Shown here piece after piece: positions 53,398 through 59,909 of a DNA stretch of 64,000 nt. Position numbers and translations under genes: made by a program. Every line of letters starts with the position of its first letter. The stretch's first letter is position 1. Origin of the DNA: Salinisphaera sp049568105 (GTDB taxonomy: Bacteria; Pseudomonadota; Gammaproteobacteria; Nevskiales; Salinisphaeraceae); the NCBI RefSeq assembly GCF_049568105.1, contig NZ_CP145335.1, positions 2,356,001-2,420,000 of the forward strand, read 5' to 3'. Below the pieces are notes generated by a model. It had not been told where the DNA came from and did not search any database. It saw only the letters and a program-made list of their open reading frames with translations.

Positions 53398-53640
53398 CTA
53401 AAATCTGGGATTGTGTTTGCTTTTGTATACTTCGGGCCACTCTACATCCTCACGCTGTACGGGCTCCATTGTCTTTTCCAAGATTGGATGCCACGGGTAA
53501 GTGCTCTCGCCTTTATATAGCTTTATCAGCAGATCCTGGCGTTCACCCCACATCGTCGGCCCTGGGAGTTCACTATGTTCGAATGGAATGTGCTCTCCTA
53601 ACCAGAAATTGATCTGCTGCACTTGGACCTTTTTAGTCAT
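53398..53640 (-). CDS. Cassette gene 4: hypothetical protein
   Basis: 80 residues: VQVQQINFWLGEHIPFEHSE, then GPTMWGERQDLLIKLYKGES and EVYKSKHNPRF at the C-terminus. Soluble, mixed charge, no family recognised. It lies cleanly between two attC sites in cassette orientation, which is the main support for its being real. Confidence 0.55.
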   Translation of the reverse strand: MTKKVQVQQINFWLGEHIPFEHSELPGPTMWGERQDLLIKLYKGESTYPWHPILEKTMEPVQREDVEWPEVYKSKHNPRF

Positions 53641-53678
53641 GTCAATTGATCCGCCTCCTAAGCCAACGACTCAAGTCG

Positions 53679-53753
53679 GCATAACGCCTAAGCTCAGTTG
53701 CCGGCCGAAGCGCGGCAGCGCTTTGGACGATCAACTGCAGCGATTTGTTAGAG
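53679..53753 (-). repeat. attC site of cassette 3
   Basis: 75 bp bounded on plus by GCATAAC and GTTAGAG. Almost identical in its inner part to the site at 50639. Confidence 0.9.
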
Positions 53754-53816
53754 AATTTCGCGCAAACCTTTTAGCAATTTTTTAGCCGCCTTTCTCAGGG
53801 CCGCCCGTTCTTTGCG

Positions 53817-54062
53817 CTACTTTCTTGCGGTTTTCGTAACTTCTACTAGCTTTAGAATCTCTTCACTAAAATTCTTATTAATTTCGATGACCTCCTTAGA
53901 TATTTGAGCCTGGAGTTCGTCGGGGTTGTGATTTCCCAACTCCGAACCGATAGCGACAAGCGCGCCTTCGATCTCTTTGTATTCTGGTAAATCATAGTGG
54001 GCCCCGTTGACGACTCGATCTATCTGCTCAGCGGCCTCTTGAGCACCTTGTAACGTCATCAT
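53817..54062 (-). CDS. Cassette gene 3: small helical hypothetical protein
   Basis: 81 residues, acidic, predicted mostly helical (EELQAQ-type repeats: NHNPDELQAQISKEVIEINK). The start is ATG at 54062 or the next codon. AGAGGT just upstream comes from the neighbouring attC core box GTTAGAG, which may serve as ribosome site. Family unknown; about 60 bp of non-coding DNA follow its stop before attC. Confidence 0.55.
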   Translation of the reverse strand: MMTLQGAQEAAEQIDRVVNGAHYDLPEYKEIEGALVAIGSELGNHNPDELQAQISKEVIEINKNFSEEILKLVEVTKTARK

Positions 54063-54069
54063 CTGTTAC

Positions 54070-54131
54070 CTCTAACGCCGAAGCTCAGTTGTCGCCACGC
54101 AGCGGCGATCAACTGCAGCGAGTTGTTAGAG
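54070..54131 (-). repeat. attC site of cassette 2 (short form)
   Basis: 62 bp bounded on plus by CTCTAAC and GTTAGAG. Inner GTCGCCACGCAGCGGCGAT is a short hairpin. The last residues of cassette gene 2 are encoded inside the site. Confidence 0.88.
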
Positions 54132-54621
54132 CTCGCTCCATGACAATAGCTTTTCCGACAAAGCCATCAACAGCTTTCGTACCAATCGAAGCAAACTTTT
54201 GGTGTTCCCAAAATTTGAGTGCTCTCGGGTTCGTATCTATCACGGCGAGTCGCAAAAACTTGGACTCCCATTTTTTAGCCGTATCGATAATCTCTGAGAG
54301 TGCGGCCTGGCCGTATGACTTTCCCTGATGTTTCTCACAGAAAAGCAGTAAGCCGATCCACGTAATGCCTAGTTTTGGATAATCACGAATTATGTCGGCG
54401 CAGCCGACCACGGTATTCTCCAAATAAAATCCAAAGACGCATTTATCGGCTTTGTGACTATGAGGCGGCAAAGCGGCAAATGTCTCTTCAGCTGAGGTTG
54501 GGCTCGGCGGTTTTCCGCTCACCGCGTAACTATATCCAGGCGACTCATCGAACACCGTCTGTAAGTCGCGACGGTCTTCTCGATCTTCTCCGTTCAAAAC
54601 GCGTGTGACAATCCGGTTCAT
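54109..54621 (-). CDS. Cassette gene 2: GNAT-family acetyltransferase
   Basis: 170 residues. Acetyl-CoA-dependent transferase: CVFGFYLENTVVGCADIIRD (strands before the motif), ITWIGLLLFCEKHQGKSYGQ (loop with Q-x3-G-x-A-type acetyl-CoA binding, less canonical) and LAVIDTNPRALKFWEHQKFA. The C-terminal residues run into attC before the TGA at 54109. GNAT cassettes are common in integrons; substrate unknown. Confidence 0.85.
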   Translation of the reverse strand: MNRIVTRVLNGEDREDRRDLQTVFDESPGYSYAVSGKPPSPTSAEETFAALPPHSHKADKCVFGFYLENTVVGCADIIRDYPKLGITWIGLLLFCEKHQGKSYGQAALSEIIDTAKKWESKFLRLAVIDTNPRALKFWEHQKFASIGTKAVDGFVGKAIVMERALTTRCS

Positions 54622-54623
54622 AG

Positions 54624-54698
54624 CTCTAACGCCTGAGCTCAGTTGCCGGCCGAAGCGCGCCAGCGCTTTGGGCGGTCAACTGCAGCGTCTTGTTGGGC
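54624..54698 (-). repeat. attC site of cassette 1
   Basis: 75 bp bounded on plus by CTCTAAC and GTTGGGC. Inner words GTTGCCGGCCGAAGCGCGCC and GGTCAACTGCAGCG as in the other 75-bp sites. Confidence 0.9.
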
Positions 54699-54702
54699 AT
54701 TT

Positions 54703-55737
54703 TTAGTCTGCGGCTCTTTCCCGAAGTTTATTTCGGACAAAATCCACTGCTTCGGGCGGCAATGTATATGCTGTCAATCGGAACCGGTAACTTGAGGCAA
54801 GCTGCTTATTTATATCTCGCGCTGTAATAGCTTTTTCTGGCTCAGTTATCGGATTCACCGTAGTCTCAAACTCGCAAGGCAAGTAGTATTCTGCGTCTGG
54901 ATCGGAACCACATGGCGCACGCCGAAAGGTGTCGGTTGTTTTTCCGAACGCAATGATACCTACGCCGGTGTGGTATAGAGCTACTGGGCTTCCTTTTGAA
55001 ATGCTCGAAACTGCCGTCTTTCGTCCGTAATACGCTGCAGCCTTTTCTTGGCTTAACATATCTTTCCATGCGTCCGGCATATATGTCGCATTTGTATTTA
55101 TTACCGATAGCCCATCAGGGAGCTCCATGAAAGTATCCCCTTCGGGACCGTACGGGCGAACTTCAAATAACAAATCGTTACTTTTAGTCCGGTAGACTTG
55201 GTAAGACAATGCTGTTACAGCAAGTCCGTGCCCACTCCAATAGTCAATAGCCTCTCTGGTATCGCGATCGAGGCCATCAGTTACGACTACAAAGCGCTGC
55301 TCTTGGTTGAACGAATCTTTTGGAAGTGCTTCTTCTAGTTCAAAATACTCCCGGTGAGCATCCGACAAATCGCGTTGCGAAACGCCACCGATGCGAAGCA
55401 AGTAATTTCGAAATAAATGGTTTAATCCGGAAAAGTCATATTGTCCAAAAATTTGCCCGTAGCGCAGCACTTGGAGCAAATTCTCCGGGCTAGACCGCCA
55501 TCGTTTTAGTTCGAATATGTGAAGATGACCATATCGATCAATTGCGAGTATATCGGGTTCTTCCTGGTAGCGCCTTTCTTGGTGTATTACGAAGAGCTGA
55601 TCTTCTCGTACGACCTTGTCAATGTGTTTGGCGATCAGTTCTTCCAAATCCTTCTCGAGCCAACCGAGCCGCGCTAGCGTCGAAGCGGGAACCTCGGTAA
55701 TTTCCGACTTGTTGTCATCGTCAAGATAGAAAAGCAT
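54703..55737 (-). CDS. Cassette gene 1: NucS-like PD-(D/E)xK nuclease with extra C-terminal domain
   Basis: 344 residues. The first half resembles the DUF91/NucS nuclease core: RRYQEEPDILAIDRYGHLHI then FELKRWRSSPENLLQVLRYG, giving Glu/Asp and Glu-x-Lys catalytic residues near 59-80. The second half (GSPVALYHTGVGIIAFGKTT) looks like a PUA/EVE-type small domain. It is the first cassette after attI, the position with the strongest expected expression and most recent gain. Role may be restriction of foreign DNA or repair; no methylase partner is encoded with it. Confidence 0.7.
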   Translation of the reverse strand: MLFYLDDDNKSEITEVPASTLARLGWLEKDLEELIAKHIDKVVREDQLFVIHQERRYQEEPDILAIDRYGHLHIFELKRWRSSPENLLQVLRYGQIFGQYDFSGLNHLFRNYLLRIGGVSQRDLSDAHREYFELEEALPKDSFNQEQRFVVVTDGLDRDTREAIDYWSGHGLAVTALSYQVYRTKSNDLLFEVRPYGPEGDTFMELPDGLSVINTNATYMPDAWKDMLSQEKAAAYYGRKTAVSSISKGSPVALYHTGVGIIAFGKTTDTFRRAPCGSDPDAEYYLPCEFETTVNPITEPEKAITARDINKQLASSYRFRLTAYTLPPEAVDFVRNKLRERAAD

Positions 55738-55760
55738 ATTTCACACTGAATTATTTTATC

Positions 55761-55860
55761 GCCCAACGCCAATTCGACGACATTTGTAGATATAACACAT
55801 AGCCAGCTGTCTACCTAGCCCCTCGCTTAAGCACGCAATAATCAGCCCGACGGGCTACTA
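55761..55860 (-). other. attI region
   Basis: Insertion side of the integron. GCCCAAC at 55761-55767 (GTTGGGC on minus) is the crossover core box where cassette 1 joins. The DNA up to intI should hold the remaining integrase sites. One arm of a 10-bp inverted repeat lies at 55808-55817, its partner at 55868-55877. Confidence 0.7.
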
Positions 55861-55893
55861 TGCATGTTAGGTAGACACGAACGGGTCGGTGAA

Positions 55894-56868
55894 ATGCCTA
55901 CATCTAATGCAAAGCAGCCGAAGCTGCTGGAACAGGTTCGCCAGCGGTTACGTGTCGGGCACTACAGCCTTCGAACCGAACAGACTTACATCCCCTGGAT
56001 CAAACGCTACATTCTCTTCCATGGGAAGCGCCACCCGCGAGATATGGGAAAGGCCGAAATCGAAGCGTTTTTAACGCATTTGGCGGTCGATCGTCACGTT
56101 TCAGCAGCAACCCAAAATCAAGCACTTAATGCGATTCTTTTTCTTTACCGCTCGGTGCTCGAGATCGACGTAGATTGGATGACAGACGTGGTGCGGGCTA
56201 AACGCAATCCGCGCATTCCCGTTGTGATGAGTGCAGATGAAGTTCGGCGAGTGCTGGCCCATCTCAAGGGGGTCAACCAGCTGTTGGCGTCGCTGCTCTA
56301 CGGCTCTGGCTTGCGGCTGATGGAGGCTGTTCACCTGCGGGTGAAGGATGTCGATTTTGATTATCGTCAGATCGTCGTACGCGATGGTAAAGGCGCTAAA
56401 GACCGGGTAACCCCATTGCCAGAGCGTGTGATCGAGCCGCTTCATCGGCAAATCGCTCATGTGCAGGCGTTGCACGATCAGGATCTGGAGGCCGGCTATG
56501 GCGAGGTGTATCTGCCCAATGCCCTGGCTGCCCTATATCCCAACGCTGCATCTGAGTTGGCTTGGCAGTATGTGTTTGCATCGGAGCAGCTCTCCCGCGA
56601 TCCGCGCTCTGGTAAGACGCGACGGCACCACGTTAGCGAGAAAGGCTTACAGCGCGCGGTAAAGAATGCGGTGCGTGCCGCCGACGTGCACAAGAAAGCG
56701 AGTTGCCACACGTTCCGGCATTCGTTTGCCACCCATCTGCTGGAACGCGGCAGCGATATTCGGACGGTGCAGGAATTACTCGGGCATAAAGACGTGCGGA
56801 CCACGATGATTTACACGCACGCTCTGAAACGTGGCGGCCACGGTGTGACTAGTCCGCTGGACACTTAG
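55894..56868 (+). CDS. intI: Integron integrase IntI
   Basis: Tyrosine recombinase that excises and inserts gene cassettes at attC x attI. 324 residues from the ATG at 55894 (a start at 55864 would add 10). Seen: N-terminal SAM-like domain (VRQRLRVGHYSLRTEQTYIP), catalytic Arg in SGLRLMEAVHLRV (about 137), HTFRHSFATHLL (about 271), LLGHKDVRTT and the nucleophile Tyr in IYTHALKRGG (about 306). The extra integron-specific stretch between the two Arg motifs is present (LPNALAALYPNA, AWQYVFAS). Frame intact, so probably functional. Confidence 0.96.
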   Translation: MPTSNAKQPKLLEQVRQRLRVGHYSLRTEQTYIPWIKRYILFHGKRHPRDMGKAEIEAFLTHLAVDRHVSAATQNQALNAILFLYRSVLEIDVDWMTDVVRAKRNPRIPVVMSADEVRRVLAHLKGVNQLLASLLYGSGLRLMEAVHLRVKDVDFDYRQIVVRDGKGAKDRVTPLPERVIEPLHRQIAHVQALHDQDLEAGYGEVYLPNALAALYPNAASELAWQYVFASEQLSRDPRSGKTRRHHVSEKGLQRAVKNAVRAADVHKKASCHTFRHSFATHLLERGSDIRTVQELLGHKDVRTTMIYTHALKRGGHGVTSPLDT

Positions 56869-57048
56869 CGCTCGGAAGCGGCCCGACCATCCAAACTTCG
56901 AACTCCCCGTTCGCTCGACTGGCAAACACCCCACCGGATAGATATAGGGGGGTTGTAAGGTGCCGGCTATCCGGTCGGCCGCCTGTCGCTTGTCCGGGGA
57001 CGATCGAATCAGCAGCACCGCCCTGTTTCATTATGGCGTTAGCCATAA

Positions 57049-57081
57049 AAAAGCCGCAGCGCCATTCGGCGGTGCGGCTTT
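57049..57081. terminator. Bidirectional terminator
   Basis: AAAGCCGCAGCGCC pairs with GGCGGTGCGGCTTT (13 of 14) around an ATTC loop, with A- and T-runs on the two sides. Could end the tRNA-Lys transcript on minus or read-through from intI on plus. Confidence 0.75.
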
Positions 57082-57093
57082 AAATGCCTCTAT

Positions 57094-57114
57094 ATACAAG
57101 ATACAAGATACAAG
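57094..57114. repeat. Three tandem ATACAAG units
   Basis: Three perfect head-to-tail copies of ATACAAG directly beside the tRNA 3' end. Small slippage-type repeat; no function assigned. Confidence 0.7.
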
Positions 57115-57121
57115 GCTTATT

Positions 57122-57168
57122 TGGTGGGCCGTGATGGATTCGAACCATCGACCAATAGATTAAAAGTC
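57122..57168 (-). tRNA. Displaced 3' end of tRNA-Lys(TTT), att site
   Basis: On minus the 47 nt read from an anticodon loop CTTTTAA through the T arm (GATGGTTCGAATCCATC) to ACGGCCCACCA. The acceptor 5' strand, D arm and 5' anticodon stem are missing to the right, where element DNA begins. This is the chromosomal remnant left when an integrative element inserts into a tRNA gene. The intact copy should lie at the far right end, outside the window. Confidence 0.8.
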
Positions 57169-57287
57169 TTTAGCTATAGGAGTTAATGAAAATTAACCTG
57201 CCTTCCTAAGGCTATACATACCAAGCGTTTTAGCCTACCTTCGGGTTCACGGGATGTTCGATGAATGCCCTGAAATGCACTCCCAGT

Positions 57288-57344
57288 GTAGCACCAGCGT
57301 AGCACCGAGCAGCCGATAGACTCACAGCGCGACGCTGTAGCACC
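57288..57344. repeat. Three GTAGCACC words, possible integrase arm sites
   Basis: GTAGCACC at 57288, 57299 and 57337, between the att site and the integrase start. Repeated words here are often arm-type integrase binding sites; this is inferred only from position. Confidence 0.45.
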
Positions 57345-57377
57345 AGATCAGCGCCGGCAGACTCTGAAGGAAGGCCA

Positions 57378-58601
57378 ATGAACCAAAAAACACTGCGCTT
57401 CAATAAGCGCGAAATTGCTAGTCTGCCGCCCGCAGAAAACAAGAAACGCGATTACTATCAAGACCCTAGAACGCCAGGGCTACGCTTAGCCGTTACCGAC
57501 AAAGGCTCGAAAAGCTGGGTTCTCCAACGGCGGGTGAACGGCCGCGTAAAACGAATCACCCTAGGGCGCTTCCCCGACATGACACCCGAGAATGCTGTTA
57601 AGCGATTGCACGCCACGCTTGGACAGCTAGCCCAAGGCGTCGACCCGCAAACCACCGACCGGCGAACCGAAGTCAAGCGCGTGACGCTGCACGAAGTCCT
57701 CGACCAATACCTACAGGCGCGAACCACGCTCAAGGCCAGCACCGTTAAAAGCTACCGGCAAACCATCGAGGTCGGACTAAAAGACTGGTGCAATACACCC
57801 GTCCGAGCGATTACGAAAGATATGGTCGCCGAGCGCCACCGCCAGCTTACCGAGCAATCCGGCCCCGGCTACGCGAACATGGTGATGCGAACGCTTAAAG
57901 CCGTTTGGAATTTCGCGGCTGGCGTCTATGAGGACGAGCACGGCGAATCGCTGTTGCCTTCAAACCCGGTTCAACGGCTCTCGAAGACGCGTTCTTGGAA
58001 TCGGACCAAACCTCGCACGACGGTTATCCGCTCGCATCAACTCCCCGACTGGTTCGGGGCGGTCGAGAAACTTCGCGCCGAACCGTGGGGTACGCCCGCG
58101 CAGACGGTCGGCGATTATCTCGAAGTCCTGATCTTGACCGGCATGCGGCGCACCGAAGGCGCCTCACTGCGCTGGGATGGTGTGGACCTGAAAGGTAAAA
58201 GCTTTACGCTGGTCGATACCAAGAACCGGGAAGATCACACCCTGCCCTTGTCTGATTATCTGGCCGATCTACTAAAGAATCGTTTCAAGCATCGGCCCGA
58301 TCCAGACTCGCCGTTCGTCTTTCCGGGCAACGGACAGACCGGGCATATGGTGGAGTTCCGAGCCTATACGAATCGCGTTACCCGCGACTCGGGCGTTCCC
58401 TTCCGGTTGCACGATCTGCGGCGTACGTTTATCACGGTAGCCGAAAGTTGCGACGTACCCGCCTACGCCCTAAGTCAGCTCGCAAACCATAAGCTCGGCC
58501 ACGCTGTAACCCGCGATTACATCGTGATGGACTACGAGCGATTGCGCGAGCCCATGCAGCGGATTACCGATCAATTCCTAACACTGGCCCAGCTTCGTTA
58601 A
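57378..58601 (+). CDS. Tyrosine site-specific integrase (P4/DUF4102 type)
   Basis: 407 residues. N-terminal DUF4102-like domain (YYQDPRTPGLRLAVTDKGSK, RITLGRFPDMTPENAVKRL), a core-binding region (HEVLDQYLQARTTLKASTVK) and a catalytic domain: Arg in LTGMRRTEGASLRWDGVDL, HDLRRTFITVAESC, LANHKLGHAVTRDYIVMDYE. Such integrases insert into the 3' ends of tRNA genes; the tRNA-Lys fragment lies 210 bp away. An AAGGAAGG ribosome site precedes the ATG. Confidence 0.95.
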   Translation: MNQKTLRFNKREIASLPPAENKKRDYYQDPRTPGLRLAVTDKGSKSWVLQRRVNGRVKRITLGRFPDMTPENAVKRLHATLGQLAQGVDPQTTDRRTEVKRVTLHEVLDQYLQARTTLKASTVKSYRQTIEVGLKDWCNTPVRAITKDMVAERHRQLTEQSGPGYANMVMRTLKAVWNFAAGVYEDEHGESLLPSNPVQRLSKTRSWNRTKPRTTVIRSHQLPDWFGAVEKLRAEPWGTPAQTVGDYLEVLILTGMRRTEGASLRWDGVDLKGKSFTLVDTKNREDHTLPLSDYLADLLKNRFKHRPDPDSPFVFPGNGQTGHMVEFRAYTNRVTRDSGVPFRLHDLRRTFITVAESCDVPAYALSQLANHKLGHAVTRDYIVMDYERLREPMQRITDQFLTLAQLR

Positions 58602-58607
58602 TTATCG

Positions 58608-59315
58608 ATGTCCGACCGACCGCACAACGATCCGCAGGCCGCCTTCGCTGAGTTGCAGCAGCAGCTTAAACAGCAGCGCGAGCGCACCGCTACATCGCCC
58701 AAACACCAACCGAATCCGCCACGGTTCGCAACGCTCTGCACGGAATACGTGGCTCGGGATACGTGGACGATTTCTGAAGCTGCCTTATTGCTGCATGCCT
58801 GTCATCCCGAGCGCCCCGTGCCGCTCAGCGGTGGCCCGCCCGAACTCGATAAAGCGATTCGTGCGACGCAGCAGTTCCTAATAAGCTGTCTAGGCGTCAG
58901 CCTGCCGGCAATCGGTCCGATCCCGCGTCTGTTGAAGGCCAACGCTCGGATAAGTGTTGCCGATTTGTATTCGTTAATGAAACAGAAATCGTTAACGGTT
59001 CCGGAACCGCTGGCTAAAGCATTCGCGGCGCAGTTGGATACGCCCGTTAACGATACCCCTCACGGCAACGCGACCCGTAATGAAACGATCCGCGAGGCAG
59101 CCCGTAACATGGCCGACCATTTCGTTGCGTCGCAAGCGGCCAAGTTCGTTAAATCAACGGGCGTAGTCGATCGCAAAGCGCTGGCAACCCATATGGAAGC
59201 GTATCCCGGCTCTTGGGTGCCAGAATCGATGTTCGACCCTGAGGCCGAATCGCCACTTAGCTTTCGAACGCTCCGCGAGTTACTTGGAAGGCACTTCCGC
59301 GAGCAGGGCAAATAA
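58608..59315 (+). CDS. Hypothetical protein of the element
   Basis: 235 residues, no family recognised. A Gln-rich N-terminus (AFAELQQQLKQQRERTATSP) is followed by a helical middle (TWTISEAALLLHACHPERPV) and a C-terminal part (RKALATHMEAYPGSWVPESM). It begins 6 bp after the integrase stop, so it is co-transcribed. The SEAALLLHACHPE stretch recalls small helix-turn-helix-like regions of satellite proteins, but I would not assign a role. Confidence 0.7.
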   Translation: MSDRPHNDPQAAFAELQQQLKQQRERTATSPKHQPNPPRFATLCTEYVARDTWTISEAALLLHACHPERPVPLSGGPPELDKAIRATQQFLISCLGVSLPAIGPIPRLLKANARISVADLYSLMKQKSLTVPEPLAKAFAAQLDTPVNDTPHGNATRNETIREAARNMADHFVASQAAKFVKSTGVVDRKALATHMEAYPGSWVPESMFDPEAESPLSFRTLRELLGRHFREQGK

Positions 59316-59330
59316 ACGCCGGGTTTTATG

Positions 59331-59359
59331 TACGAGTAATTTACTCGTATTGACGAGTA
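59331..59359. promoter_or_regulatory. Palindrome with a third half-site: likely operator
   Basis: TACGAGTAATTTACTCGTA is a perfect palindrome with a 1-nt centre (59331-59349), and ACGAGTA recurs at 59353-59359. It lies about 80 bp before the AlpA-like gene, so it is a good candidate operator for that or another regulator of the element. Confidence 0.6.
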
Positions 59360-59436
59360 TTTTGCTTGTCACTCCGTATCGCCGTGCATTGCAATTCTTC
59401 ACTCCGCAGTCACAAGCAAGCAATGCGGAGCAATCC

Positions 59437-59631
59437 ATGCACAACGAAGCCAACCGCCTACTCACGCCGAACCAAGTTGCGGAACTACTCGGCGTTACCG
59501 TCCATACCCTCGCCGTCTGGCGCTGCACCAAGCGCTATCCGCTGACATTTCTCAAGATCGGATCGCGGGTCCGGTATCGGCAAGCCGATGTCGATGCTTT
59601 TATCAACGGCAACGAACAGGTGTCGGCATGA
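59437..59631 (+). CDS. AlpA/MerR-like helix-turn-helix regulator
   Basis: 64 residues. LTPNQVAELLGVTVHTLAVW is the helix-turn-helix, RCTKRYPLTFLKIGSRVRYR the wing and ADVDAFI the closing helix. Such proteins control integrase or excision in P4-like elements. The ATG at 59437 follows GGAG; the longer open frame upstream (to 59284) overlaps the previous gene and the operator. Its TGA overlaps the next ATG. Confidence 0.85.
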   Translation: MHNEANRLLTPNQVAELLGVTVHTLAVWRCTKRYPLTFLKIGSRVRYRQADVDAFINGNEQVSA

Positions 59632-59909
59632 GTCGGGCGGCGGACAAGCAAACGGTCGCGCCGATCCGGCCCGAACTGATCGCCTCGGGCGGCGTTTTCG
59701 ATCGCCACGGGGCCAGCGTCAAGACCGAAGCCTGGAACACAACAAGTCGGCCGGTACGACTGACGATCGCCGACGCGACCGGGCAGCATACCGCGGCCAT
59801 CCATTTATCGTTTGATGCGGCTGCACAGTTGGCCCGCGATCTGGAAGAATGCTGCGCTGCGCGGCGCGCGTTTGATGAGTCTCGCAACACAGCGGGTGGC
59901 GGCGCATGA
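59628..59909 (+). CDS. Small hypothetical protein
   Basis: 93 residues. The middle reads as beta strands (GGVFDRHGASVKTEAWNTTS, PVRLTIADATGQHTAAIHLS) with a helical C-terminus (AAAQLARDLEECCAARRAFD). ATGA overlaps join it to both the regulator before and the Rep gene after it, so it is translated with them and may aid replication. Family unknown. Confidence 0.7.
   Translation: MSRAADKQTVAPIRPELIASGGVFDRHGASVKTEAWNTTSRPVRLTIADATGQHTAAIHLSFDAAAQLARDLEECCAARRAFDESRNTAGGGA

Larger units (their letters stand above)
50310..56868. mobile_element. Chromosomal integron: intI plus nine-gene cassette array
   Basis: A plus-strand IntI-type integrase (55894-56868) faces away from nine minus-strand genes that are separated by eight related attC sites in one orientation, as in integrons. 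The genes are AT-richer than the flanks and mostly of unknown function. The attC sites are closely alike (three size classes near 62, 75 and 103 bp), as in sedentary chromosomal integrons. No transposon or resistance gene is seen, so it is not a class 1 type. The cassette closest to intI should be the newest and best expressed. Confidence 0.9.

Noticed and set aside
54070..54131. Rho-independent terminator
   Set aside because: The hairpin lacks a T-run and matches the short attC class in length and core boxes.
50639..54698. CRISPR array, because similar repeats recur at intervals
   Set aside because: Repeats are 62-103 bp, imperfectly symmetric, bounded by RYYYAAC/GTTRRRY-like boxes and separated by genes; they are attC sites.
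57122..57168. A complete tRNA-Lys gene
   Set aside because: Only the anticodon loop to CCA end is present; the D arm and 5' acceptor strand cannot be found in the neighbouring bases.
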